DNA of 64,000 bases. It comes from Anadara kagoshimensis. Taxonomy: Eukaryota > Mollusca > Bivalvia > Arcoida > Arcidae. Shown here piece by piece: positions 48,301 through 57,744 of this stretch. The DNA lies in assembly GCA_021292105.1 (NCBI GenBank), contig CM037862.1, positions 33,756,245 to 33,820,244 of the forward strand, given 5' to 3'. A program made the position numbers and the translations under genes. Within the stretch, counting starts at the first letter, position 1, and each line of letters opens with the position of its first letter. The notes beneath the pieces were generated by a model. That model did no database searches, was not told the origin of the DNA, and saw nothing but the letters and a program-made list of their open reading frames with translations.

Positions 48301-51130
48301 GAGTATCTGTAAATTTGGTTTTGGGTGAGCTTTCTTAGTATTTTGACGACAAAATGACATGGAATCAGTTTTCTTAATTTACCAAAATTATAAGAATGTT
48401 TATTTAATGTGTTCTACACTTTAGTATTTGCTTCACCTCTCAGACTTAGAAAGTAATAGTATTGTGTCACGTTATACACGCCATTTCATTGTTTGTATGA
48501 CAACACATAAGTGTAAGAAGGCAAAGTTGTCTACTTTTACAGGTAACTGAATACTGTGATAACTAATCAGAACACGCGGGGTATAGACTTACAGTTACAT
48601 TCTATAGTGGTAATACTAACTGGTATATACAGTTTATTAGTGTGCGATTACATTAACCCACTTGTATATAAATAAACATTGCAATAAATAACAACATGCG
48701 TTATTTATAACATCTCGTACACCTGTGAAATATTTTTTTTGAATGAAATTATTTGATAATTTTTTAAAAATGAACAGTGTAATCAGGTTATTCAAAATAT
48801 TTGGGAATTATCAACATTTTCAAATAAATGTTTGATTAACATGGGGTGTATAGTTTCTTTTGTTGTTCAGTATAGTTAGTACCCAAAACTGATGACAGTG
48901 TTTATTAACAAGGATGACTTTAAACCGCCTGTAAATGTAGTAATATTCTATTACGGAAGGTATATAATCACGCCGTTTTACGCTTTATTTGTTTCAATTA
49001 CCGTAATATTATGATAGATTTTGTGTCTACTTTGGCATCATATAGTGAATAACCTTTATCTCTTCAGTAGCATTTCTCAGAAAATGCCAATTTTAACAAT
49101 CTCTGAAATCCCCATTTTCCTACTTCTAACCCTACACTCCCCATTTGTCCCCCTAATCATCACAGTGGACAACTAACCAAAGAAAGCGCCTCGCCTTTTA
49201 CTCGTTCGTACTATACTTATGTACTGCTATACAAACTATGAAATGGTATGTACGGTAATACAGCATTTGCAATTACTAACTCTACGTGACGAAACATAAA
49301 ATAATTTGAAGTACACATTTCACAACAATTCTTTTAATTCTTGTATTTTCAGGAAACAGATTCCTTGCCGTTTTCTTGTCAAAATTCTTAAAATCCACCA
49401 AATATTCCTTAAATTCTTTAATTCATAACGTTCGACAACTTACGTTTAAAGGTAGGTAATAGGTTGAGTATCTGTAAATTTGGTTTTGGGTGAGCTTTCT
49501 TAGTATTTTGACGACAAAATGACATGGAATCAGTTTTCTTAATTTACCAAAATTATAAGAATGTTTGTTTAATGTGTTCTACACTTTAGTATTTGCTTCA
49601 TCGCTCAGAGTTTGAAAGTAATAGTATTGTATTACGTTATACACACCATTTCATTGTTTGTATGACAACATATAAGTGTAAGAAGGCAAAGGTGTCTACT
49701 TTTACAGGTAACTGAATACTGTGATGACTAATCAGCACACGTGGGGTATAGACTTACAGTTACATTCTATAGTGGTAATTCTCCCTGGTATATATTGTAT
49801 ATAAATAAACATTTCAATAAATAACAGCATGCGTTATTTATAACATCCCGTACACCTGTGAAATATTTTAAGACAATTTAAATCACACACAACATTATTC
49901 TTGTATATTTCCTTCGTATTCGCGATATTTCCAAGTTGTTGATTGTGGCGTCATAAAAATGTTTTTCTCTGTCCTCATATTCAGTTCTTAGATATTTCAT
50001 ATGTCGTATTCAAAATTGTATTTTTTGACGCTTCTTTAATGAATCAGACTTAACGAAACATCATATCACTTACCAATAAAAACATGTTGTTAAATGTTTC
50101 GTTTATAAAAGCGTACGTAAAAGTCAACGGATGATAAACTAATGACTTATATATAGTTAGTACACAAAACTGATGACAGTGTTTATTAACAAGGATGACT
50201 TTAAACCACCTATAAAGGTTGTAATATTGTTTCAACGAAGGTATATAATCACGCCGTTGTACGCTTTATTTGTTTCAATTACCGTAATATTATGATAGAT
50301 TCTGTGTCTACTTTGGCATCATATAGTGAATAACCTTTATCTCTTCAGTAGCATTTCTCAGAAAATGCCAATTTTAACAATTTCTGAACTCCCATTTTTC
50401 GACTGAGTCCTACTTCCAACCCTACACTCCCCATTTGTCCCCCTAATCATCACAGTGGACAACTAACCAAGAAAAGCGCCTCGCTTTTTACTCGTTCGTA
50501 CTATACTTATGTACTGCTATACAAACTATGAAATGGTATGTACGGTAATACAGCATTTGCAATTACTAACTCTACGTGATGAAACATAAAATAATTTGAA
50601 GTACTCATTTCGCAACAATTGTTATAATTCTGGTATTTTCAGGAAACAGATTCCTTGCCGTTTTCTTGTCAAAATTCTTAAAATCCACCAAATATTCCTT
50701 AAATTCTTTAATTCATTACGTTCGACAACTTACGTTTAAAGGTAGGTAATAGGTTGAGTATCTGTAAATTGGGTTTTGGGTGCGCTTTCTAAGTATTTTG
50801 ACAACAAAATCACATGGGATCAGTTTTCTTAATTTACCAAAATCATAAGAATGTGTGTTTAATGTGTTTTACACTTTAGTATTTGCTTCACCTCTCAGAG
50901 TTAGAAAGTAATAGTATTGTATCACGTTATACACACTATTTCATTGTTTGTATGACAAAACATAAGTGTAAGAAGGCAAAGTTGTCTAGTTTTACAGGTA
51001 ATTGAATACTGTGATGACTAATCAGAACACGTGGGGTTTAGGCTTACAGTTACATTCTATAGTGGTAATAGTTTATGAGCGTGTGATTGCGTTAACCTAC
51101 TTGTATATAAATAATAATAGCATGCGATTC
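45301..51130. repeat. ~1.15-kb tandem array, 5 copies
   Basis: Copies are aligned by 'tttgggaattatcaacattt' at 45320, 46471, 47625 and 48800 (spacing 1151, 1154, 1175). The fifth starts later, around 50152, by alignment to 'tatagttagtac', after a non-matching segment at 49866-50150. Identity is about 93-95% by eye. Each copy has the same landmarks: 'cgccgttttacgctttattt', 'ctcttcagtagcatttctc', an exon-like 99-base segment, and 'tgtatataaataaac'. A ~76-codon frame without ATG (45541-45771, 46692-46922, 47846-48076) is open in only three copies and is broken in the other two (10-bp deletion; in-frame TGA). Confidence 0.97.
45883..45981 (+). other. Exon-like segment repeated in all five copies of the 1.15-kb array
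   Basis: A 99-base segment preceded by 'ggtattttcag' and followed by 'gtaggtaa', i.e. consensus-like splice acceptor and donor. It recurs with intact borders and identical length at 47034-47132, 48188-48286, 49353-49451 and 50643-50741. One frame (NRFLAVFLSKFLKSTKYSLN in this copy, then LIHNVRQLTFK) is open in all five copies. The few differences that I see change the amino acid, which argues against strong purifying selection. No start codon or neighbouring exon has been identified. Confidence 0.25.
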
Positions 51131-51546
51131 ATTTGTATTAAATATTCTATTAATGAGAGAAACTCCAAAGAGAACAAAAGTAAGAAAGAATAAAGACCCA
51201 TAAAATTGCATCATTTAAAAACAACCTATAGACTTCCAGTTTTTATGGGCCCTGTTAATCATACAAACCTTGTTGAAATTATGTATAATATAGTACCTAG
51301 ATTGTTATATCTCAAATTTTCTTTGATACTTTTCTTTTCTATTACATATAAATATATCTACACCTTGCAAATATTTTCATATTCAAGTTTTCATGGTATA
51401 AGGGAGACAATCCATCAAAACCAGCAAGAACTAGATATGAGTTGTCTCCCCGAGACCATACTCTGTAAATTGGGATTATTCACAATCTATAATTGTACAG
51501 GAAAAAAACAACCAATGTTATAATTATGTATAATCTTTGCTTTTTC
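51131..51546. other. AT-rich non-coding stretch
   Basis: Contains a small inverted repeat GGGAGACAA / TTGTCTCCC (about 51403-51452). No gene recognised. Confidence 0.55.
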
Positions 51547-51846
51547 TTAAATTTTCTTTAAAACACCCATTATATTCGTCCCTTTTAGGGTCATACCTGT
51601 TCCCCAGAAACCATCGATAAGAGACAATTTTTTGTATTTATTAAATATCTTCTAAATTCCATACATTGGTTCAACTTCATAGTCAAAATATGTTTCATTA
51701 TATTCCTCTTTACATTATGCCAGGATGGAACAGTGGCACTATTCTTAGATATTTTTTTAATTTCTTTAGCTGACTTTGCAGCCATTAATTCTAATTTTAT
51801 GTTCTCACAATTATGAAACTTTACTTTCTCGACTTGGTACAACTGT
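51547..51846 (-). pseudogene. NADAR-domain fragment, one frameshift
   Basis: The minus-strand frame gives LYQVEKVKFHNCENIKLEL, MAAKSAKEIKKISKNS, PSWHNVKRNIMKHILTMKL and CMEFRRYLINTKN. After a +1 shift near 51625 it gives LIDGFWGTGM and GTNIMGVLKKI, then stop. This order (YQ..K..F, a W..VK..IM helix, KF/L.Q...R..LL.T, then WGTG and a GxNxMG end) is that of the NADAR/YbiA-like fold, linked to ADP-ribose chemistry (N-glycosidase activity in characterised members). The family is usually about 150 residues; here about 100 remain and the N-terminal part is missing. 'cttaacag' just before LYQ could be a splice acceptor, so an exon of a decaying gene is possible. In bivalves this family is, to my knowledge, expanded; that is recollection, not shown here. 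Confidence 0.65.
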
Positions 51847-51922
51847 TAAGCTGAACTATACTATACCTCTTTATATTTAAATCTGCATGGATAAAAATTA
51901 GACAATATGCTGTTCTCCCCTC

Positions 51923-52222
51923 TGAAGTATATTGCCACCGCCCCATCCTGTCCTAAAAGTGGAAATAATATTATATTTTCAAAACATAATCTCTGTAATA
52001 TACAGTATTTATAGACAATTGATCATGAAGTATATTGCCACCACCCCTGTCCTTAAAGTGGAAATAATATTATATTTTCAAAACATAATCTCCGTAATAT
52101 ACAGTATTTATAGACAATTGATCATGAAGTATATTGCCACAACCCCTGTCCTTAAAGTGAAAATAATATTATATTTCTAAAATACAATACCTGTAATATA
52201 CAGTATTTAGAGGCAGTTGACC
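51923..52222. repeat. ~100-bp tandem repeat, 3 copies
   Basis: Units start 'tgaagtatattgccacc' at 51923, 52026 and 52123, and share 'gtggaaataatattatattt' and 'tatagacaattgatcatgaa'. The third copy is more diverged and ends where the next open frame begins. Confidence 0.93.
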
Positions 52223-52413
52223 ATGAATTGTGCAATATATCTGATCAGGGAATTGACACAGCAGCTGACCAAGCTGCTGAATATTCCAGAAGATTTAAAA
52301 CTACTTTCAACAATGCGAGTGAAAGAGATGCATTTCAAGATAAATGTCTTAAGTTTTTTTCAAACTTTTGCCAAGCTGCGTCTACGGAATCTTTATATTC
52401 GAGAAAAACATGA
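52223..52413 (+). other. Unassigned coding-like fragment
   Basis: The open frame reads CNISDQGIDTAADQAAEYSR, RFKTTFNNASERDAFQDKCL, KFFSNFCQAASTESLYSRKT, then TGA. It is hydrophilic, helix-forming in character and non-repetitive, unlike chance frames nearby. No family recognised. It begins immediately after the third ~100-bp repeat unit and ends two bases before the 21-bp array, so both ends may be truncated by rearrangement. Confidence 0.3.
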
Positions 52414-52415
52414 GG

Positions 52416-52646
52416 GCCGCGCTCTCGTACCCTAGTGCCGCGCTCTCGTACCCTAGTGCCGCGCTCTCGTACCCTAGGGTCGCGCTCTCGTACCCTAGTG
52501 CCGCGCTCTCGTACCCTAGGGTCGCGCTCTCGTACCCTAGTGCCGCGCTCTCGTACCCTAGTGCCGCGCTCTCGTACCCAAGTGCCGCGCTCTCGTACCC
52601 TAGTGCCGCGCTCTCGTACCCTAGTGCCGCGCTCTCGTACCCTAGT
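52416..52646. repeat. 21-bp GC-rich tandem repeat, exactly 11 units
   Basis: Unit 'gccgcgctctcgtaccctag' plus t; variants are 'gtcgcgctc...ctagg' and one 'acccaagt'. Total length is 231 = 11 x 21 with no indels. The unit length is a multiple of 3 and lacks stops in several frames, so long apparent proteins appear on both strands (AALSYPS repeats, RVRERGT repeats). There is no independent coding evidence. Confidence 0.97.
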
Positions 52647-53765
52647 AAATTTTCCGTTCCTTCTCATTTCATATGAAATTTTTAACAACTGCTGACGTTC
52701 AAATTTTAATTCATTAGGAAGATCTGTAACAATACGAATTTGTTTGCCTTTAAGTTTAGGACTACAGTATTGCTATCTTTTAAACACATTTCTTGGGTTT
52801 TACTAGTGACAAACCTTATAGGACATGATCATTCTCAAAGCTCTACCAGTCGCGTTTTAAATTCCGCCATCCTCGTTTTTCGCTGAAGAATATCAAGTAG
52901 AGGTGAAAGTCTTAAGATTAACTATTGCCAGTTTTCAAAGTTTTTACTTTAATTTTTTTGGATTGTGATTTGAGCATGGACTGTCGACGCATTTCATATT
53001 ATTTTGTTTCGAATTAGATGTCTCAGCAATATTACTTTCAGAGTTAGTCCTTTTTAGAAACTTATAGTGCAAGTATTGGAGAGTTATGGTTTTTAACTCT
53101 CCAATCCAGAAAAAGAAGGGAGAGTTAAAACAATGGATGGCGTCATATGTGTATTTTAAGATGAAAGTCCGAATAACTCTCCATTCCTTAACCCCTAAGG
53201 GATCGAGACCCATTTTTAAGGATTAAAGGGTTATAAGGAGTTTCACCTACTTAAAATACACCTTAAATTCAAGCAGGTAATATTGGGAAACAAAACCTCT
53301 TCCTCTCCTATACCAATGGATGGAATACTACCCACTTTAAGTAATTGTTTTGTATACAGTAACCACCATCCCCTCCCATTTCATAAGAGTGATTTAACTG
53401 GTCAACTCAATTCTGGTTCATGGCTATGGGAAAGCAATTGTTGTTATCTGAATTCAATCGCTTATACTGACGATTTAATTGTATCATGTCAATATGCTGA
53501 AGAAAATCATTCATGGTTTAAAAAATCCAAAAACCGATGAAGATATTGCCAATATGCTATTCAATAGACAGTATAACATGCAAAACAATACTCCAACAAA
53601 AAACAATACTTATATTTGTAATAGGAATGAGAAGAATAAAGAGACCAAACTTGCCAGAATTTGAAGCCAGAGCATTCCCAATTCTAGCTAAAGCACTTGA
53701 TACTATTATGTTCTGAATTATTTTTTTGTGTCCTGCATTATAAAACTTGGATTTATTTTATTTGC
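52647..53765. other. Non-coding stretch with a retroelement-tail trace and inverted repeats
   Basis: 52925-52985 contains 'caaagtttttacttt' and 'ggattgtgatttgagcatgg', a diverged copy of the tail seen at 44.3 and 59.7 kb. At 53075-53185 'ggagagtta' and 'taactctcc' recur as direct and inverted copies. Open frames at 53283-53664 (plus) are unrecognised. Confidence 0.5.
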
Positions 53766-54100
53766 GACCTCTACAAAACCCATTGGTATCTGTCACAGAT
53801 CACACAAGAGTTATACTCTACAGGGAAATGAAATTGAGTTCTGTTACACGTCGAGTTCTGTCCTATTTCAGAGGATTTAGGCCAGTTTGATTTTGTATTC
53901 GAACGAGATCACCTACGATAAGGGGTGTCAACCTCTTAGTGTGTTCTTCAAGTCGCTCGGATACTTTCATTTGTCTATTTTGCAATGCTTCCTCTCGCAT
54001 GGACAATGCGTTACGCCAGGTGCCATGTGGTTTATATTGACCAGGAAGAATAGGTATGAAGTCTGTTATAGCTTATTCAACAGTTGGTGGTGTGCAAGAC
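53766..54100 (-). pseudogene. pol: Gypsy integrase C-terminal region
   Basis: Minus strand: ITDFIPILPGQYKPHGTWRN, ALSMREEALQNRQMKVSERL, EEHTKRLTPLIVGDLVRIQN, QTGLNPLK, then a stop where a Trp codon would be expected, followed by a further recognisable DRT. The match fades around 53770. This is the GPY-like end of a Ty3/Gypsy integrase. Confidence 0.85.
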
Positions 54101-54128
54101 TGAGAAGGTTCCATACGGTGCAATGAAT

Positions 54129-54650
54129 TCAATTATTTCTGAGAGTCGTGATAGCTGGTGTGATTCCGAACCAAAAGACGGATGCTTCAGCTCTTGACAT
54201 CATGGTTGATTCATCTTTGTGTGCAGAATCTAATGCCGAAAGTACATCCACTCTAAGTGATGAGGAGATCACGATACGATCTTTATATTTGACAACACCG
54301 TCAACTGTGTATAGGTGATTACGAAATTGATGGTATTCACATAGATATAGGTAGTTCATTGCGAAATTCCGGCATACCTAATTCATTCAAATTAATTTAC
54401 TTAACCGTATCATTATCGCTGTTGATGGCAATGCGAACCTTATCCAATGTGATTGACTGGAGTGAACTGATTGTCGCAACGGCTGATTTTACAAGTGAAA
54501 TCTCTATGCGGTTATCAGATTGGTCAGTGTGTCGGATTGAATTGATGTTGGAACGGTTAAGGTCTGAAAAGAGAGATGGTTCGGTGAAATGTTCCTTTTG
54601 ACAAATTGATGCAATATCATCCTTCAAAATGATCTTGTCCGGACTACCAG
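54129..54650 (-). pseudogene. pol: Gypsy RNase H end and integrase N-terminal region
   Basis: From the array: SRNPTGSPDKIILKDDIASI, then a spacer with SIRHTDQSDNRIEISLV, TISSLQSITLDKVRIAI and PEFRNEL. After a frameshift near 54360 it gives YHQFRNHLYTVDGVVKYKD, RIVISSSLRVDVLSALDSAH and SRAEASVFWFGITPAITTLR. These are the linker and zinc-binding helix region preceding the integrase core in Ty3/Gypsy. The HHCC cysteines and the catalytic core are deleted; the next recognisable sequence is the C-terminal domain. Confidence 0.88.
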
Positions 54651-55073
54651 TGGGATTACGTGATACTGCGTTATAACCGCACTGTATATACATGGGATTA
54701 TGTGATACTGCGTTATAACCGCACTGTATATCCATGGGATTACGTGATACTGCGTTATAACCGCACTGTATATCCATGGGATTACGCGATACTGCGTTAT
54801 AACCGCCCTGTATATCCATGGGATTACGTGATACTGCGTTATAACCGCCCTGTATATCCATGGGATTACGTGATACTGCGTTATAACCGCCCTGTATATC
54901 CATGGGATTACGTGATACTGCGTTATAACCGCACTGTATATCCATGGGATTACGTGATACTGCGTCGTTATAACCGCCCTGTATATCCATGGGATTACGT
55001 GATACTGCGTTATAACCGCCCTGTATATCCATGGGATTACGTGATACTGCGTTATAACCGCACTGTATACCCA
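54651..55073. repeat. 42-bp tandem repeat, 10 copies, at the RT/RNase H deletion junction
   Basis: Plus-strand unit 'tgggattacgtgatactgcg' then 'ttataaccgccctgtatatc' then 'ca'; one unit has a 3-base insertion near 54963. On the minus strand one end of the array is continuous with RT sequence (DGYT) and the other with SRNPTGSPDK, which belongs to the end of RNase H. The repeat therefore arose in the deleted element. In-frame units give an apparent 254-residue protein (NPMDIQGGYNAVSR repeats) that is not a real product. Confidence 0.95.
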
Positions 55074-55074
55074 T

Positions 55075-55440
55075 CTCTAGATGCATTGTATCTTTTGGGT
55101 GTAGTACAATATCGATACCGGCCCCATGGTGTGATAAATGTTGTAAGATACTTGTATTCACTCAGAAAAGATACACTATGATATTCATTCCAAGCATCGA
55201 ACCCTGTCTTCTTTTTACCATGAGGGACATATCTGGCCTGATTGAGCGGCGATTGAGTGTGGTGGGTTTCTATAATGGCGTATGTACATTGAGGGCTTCA
55301 AAATCAACAGTTCGTCTGGGTTTGTCATTTGTTTTGGCGCAAACCACCACTGTATGCCACCATGTAATCGGTTCACCAACTGTTACTGGCTCTATTACAC
55401 CCCATCTACTGTTGAGGCCATTCTGTTTGTGACAACAGTG
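55075..55440 (-). pseudogene. pol: Gypsy reverse transcriptase, N-terminal part
   Basis: Minus-strand frames give NGLNSRWGVIEPVTVGEP, VVVCAKTNDKPRRTVDFEAL, HHTQSPLNQARYVPHGKKK, FDAWNEYHSV, TTFITPWGRYRYCTTP and RDGYT. These match RT motifs 1-4 of Ty3/Gypsy. At least one stop and several frameshifts are present. The catalytic YxDD motif is absent because the sequence runs into the 42-bp array just after DGYT. Confidence 0.88.
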
Positions 55441-55858
55441 ACATATTCTTTATTGCCATAAAAAAATCAAATGAACTTGAAAAACAGATTGATATTTTCA
55501 TTTACGTGTACCTATCCGTAACAGGAAATCTGTATGCGCATCCGCCATTAGCTTAGAATATTGTTTCTGCAAAAGGGAAAATGTTGGCGCTATGGAGATT
55601 GTGCATAGTGAAAAACCAGGCAAATGGCAGATATGACAAAAAAAAACGTCACGAAGGAAATCACTCCTGGTGTAAACATCGCCATTTTTGTCATATAACA
55701 TCCCCATAGCGCCAACATTTTGCTTATATAGAAATACTCTGACAATCGCGGATGCGCATACAGAATTTCAGTTACAACCAGGTACAAGTAAGTGATTTAT
55801 TTGATTTTCTATGGAAATAAAGAGTAGTTTATTGTCACAAACAGAGTGGTTCCAACAG
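55409..55858. repeat. Inverted repeat inserted between gag and pol
   Basis: Arm 1 (55409-55600) and the reverse complement of arm 2 (55701-55858) share 'tctgtttgtgacaa', 'tctgtatgcgcatccgc' and 'aaaatgttggcgctatgg', with indels. Arm 2 on the minus strand carries TATA-like CTATATAAG. The arms could be two oppositely oriented LTR-like pieces or a fold-back insertion. Outer ends abut gag and RT coding sequence. Confidence 0.85.
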
Positions 55859-55869
55859 TAACATCCTGA

Positions 55870-56529
55870 TCTTAACCCGCTTTGACTTCGTCTCGCTTCT
55901 GTATAATTAATTTCTTGATCACAACCGGGACAATTATCAACAAATTTACATATACCTGCTTGACCACGTAATCTAGCACCAAATGAGCGGACAGTCTCAT
56001 TGCGATTATGTGTCATGCTGTGCAGAGTAACACATGCGACCATAGTGTTCCCTCCTTAGCTGCAGGAATTCTAATGGCTTTTAACACATCTTCTTTAAAC
56101 TAATCTGTGAGTGATCCGCCGACTGATTGAGTGAGGTCTCTTTGTAATGTATCGTCACAACATTCCAACAGCTGCATGACGCGGTCCTTCCGGCCTTGAA
56201 TTTCGTTGCATCGACATAATCCTTCTATCTCGAATTAAAGTAAGACCAGTCCTCACTGGATATTTACTTTTACTTTCTCTACTTTGTCAGAACTGGCGGT
56301 TGGGGTGGGTTATGTATTAATGCATGTGTGCTTAGAAGTGCAGCAATTACTACAGCATCTAAATCAACAGTTTCAAAGTCACAGTCAGGTATCGGACATC
56401 GGATTACAGACGTGTTGAATGTCCTTTTAGTGTCAAAATAGTCGAATTAGGCGTTTTGGATAGCTTAAACTTTCCTTGAGGGATAAGTCTGGTTAATACA
56501 TCTCCATCATTGCTACTGTTTTTAGACAT
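55870..56529 (-). pseudogene. gag: Gypsy gag fragment
   Basis: ATG at 56529 (MSKNSSNDGDV), then pieces in changing frames: CPIPDCDFETVDLDAVV (zinc-finger-like C..C), SEDWSYFNSR, and, from 56043, MVACVTLHSMTHNRNETVR, SFGARLRGQAGICKF and CPGCDQEINYTE. This is the gag layout of a Gypsy family common in molluscs and cnidarians. The frame is broken by several stops and shifts between 56420 and 56060. The coding match ends at INYTE, just before the inverted repeat. Confidence 0.85.
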
Positions 56530-56560
56530 CTTTTACTTGAAGATTAATTTCTGTCGACAT

Positions 56561-56896
56561 CTAAAATGATGGAGATCTGAAATATATAAACATAAAAGGG
56601 AAGTATATAACAAGGATAATAACAATAATAGTATACCATCCTCTAATTTTTAAAGATTCATCTGTAAGGAATTTGACAAATTCAGGAAATATTTTTTTCA
56701 GCCTATGGATACACACGTCATGGACACAGTTCCATACACTGGATTTAGAAACCCCAAAAAGATTTCCGACTGTCCGATACTCAGCGGATGAAGCAAAACA
56801 GCAAATTGCGATGTCAACATCATGGTCAATCGCCGAAGAATCTGATACATTTTTTCTGGCTTTAGTGCTGGTTCCAAATGCCTCTTTCTCATACAA
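56561..56896 (-). pseudogene. PIF/Harbinger (HARBI1-like) transposase N-terminal fragment
   Basis: The minus-strand frame contains DHDVDIAICCFASSAEYRTV, GNLFGVSKSSVWNCVHDVCI and LPEFVKF-like FPEFVKFLTDESLKIRGW. The YRTVGNLFGVSKSSV block is the helix-turn-helix that precedes the DDE domain in HARBI1-like transposases. The frame opens at 56896. After DESLKIRG it loses similarity; there is no DDE catalytic sequence. A splice-acceptor-like 'tatatatttcag' follows near 56585, but the Gypsy gag begins 30-60 bases later, so the rest of the gene is displaced or lost. Confidence 0.75.
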
Positions 56897-56934
56897 ACAT
56901 TTTTCAAGCCATTAAAATATACTTTTGCATACAT

Positions 56935-57606
56935 GCGTTTTGCATTCTATGAAGTGTTGATCATGTAAGCAAACCCCGCCGCATGAATAGGGCTTAAAAG
57001 ATAGTACAGTGATAATATAACTCTACATAAAGGGCAACTGCCCATAAAGGACAATTCAATTCTAATTTTAGATATAAAAATCAGTTAGTTACATGTATTA
57101 TGCCCGACTATAATAATGGCGATATGGGAACGCGTGGTGTCCCACATGTAGATATCCTACGTAAGTACTATTAAAAAGATACATGTAAAAATATTTTGAC
57201 CACAACAGGAAGATATATAGTACTGTTAAATATCAACATGTTGGCCTGTCTTATAAAACCTTCGTATAATTGCCGCATAACAACACGAACAGGAAACCTA
57301 ATGATAAAATGTTATATGTTGTCAAAATAAAATGTACTTTTGAAACTATTTAAGTCAATTTTAGTCAATCAGTGTTGTCCAATGAAAAAATAAGCGCATA
57401 CACTTCATATACGTGATAGAGGCCTTTACAAGGGTCCCTGACTTTATGTCAGTGTATTTACTCCATTTCTTCCGCCAACATTTTGTTCGTCGCTATATGA
57501 AACGTCATGGGAACAAACGTATAGATGTGCCATTGACGATTTGTATTTTGATCATGCACATGGTTGGAGATAAAATAATTATGCATTAGTTACTTATACA
57601 GAGGGC
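56935..57606. other. Non-coding stretch
   Basis: No gene recognised. Contains a small inverted repeat around 'aaagggcaactgcccataaa' (57030-57049). Confidence 0.55.
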
Positions 57607-57744
57607 ACTATCAAGATTTACGGACTGTCCGAGGGCGAGTATTCGGACCAACATTTTGATCATGGCCCGATCCGCAGGCGAGGGTCATATCAAAAAAATT
57701 GGTCCGAATACTCTCCCCGAGGACAGTCCGTAAATCTTGATAGT
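57607..57744. repeat. 138-bp hairpin with CCGCAGGCGA apex
   Basis: The left arm (57607-57651) and the reverse complement of the right arm (57699-57744) share 'actatcaagatttacggact', then 'gtcc', and 'gagtattcggaccaa', with a few mismatches and a one-base length difference. Inside, TTTTGATCATG / CATATCAAAA continues the stem, and the apex carries CCGCAGGCGA (57672-57681), as in the 37.7-kb hairpin. Confidence 0.95.

Larger units (their letters stand above)
53766..56529 (-). mobile_element. Ty3/Gypsy-type LTR retrotransposon, internally deleted and frameshifted
   Basis: On the minus strand the order is gag, reverse transcriptase, end of RNase H, integrase N-terminal region, integrase C-terminal region, as in Ty3/Gypsy. 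Total span is about 2.8 kb against roughly 5 kb for a full internal region. Missing are the gag C-terminus and protease, most of RT from the catalytic YxDD onwards, most of RNase H, and the integrase catalytic core. No matching LTR pair is visible. An inverted repeat separates gag from pol, and a 42-bp array marks the RT/RNase H deletion. It lies immediately beside a Harbinger fragment. It cannot encode a working element. Confidence 0.9.

Noticed and set aside
52335..52695. Overlapping open frames with RVRERGT or AALSYPS repeats
   Set aside because: Consequence of the 21-bp array; open on both strands and in several frames.
54397..55181. 254-codon minus-strand and 173-codon plus-strand frames
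   Set aside because: They span the 42-bp array. The ends of the minus-strand one are genuine Gypsy fragments, but they come from different pol regions joined by the repeat.
56673..56934. Frames on the plus strand and a second minus-strand frame over the Harbinger region
   Set aside because: Shadows of the Harbinger transposase frame at 56561-56896, which carries the recognisable helix-turn-helix.
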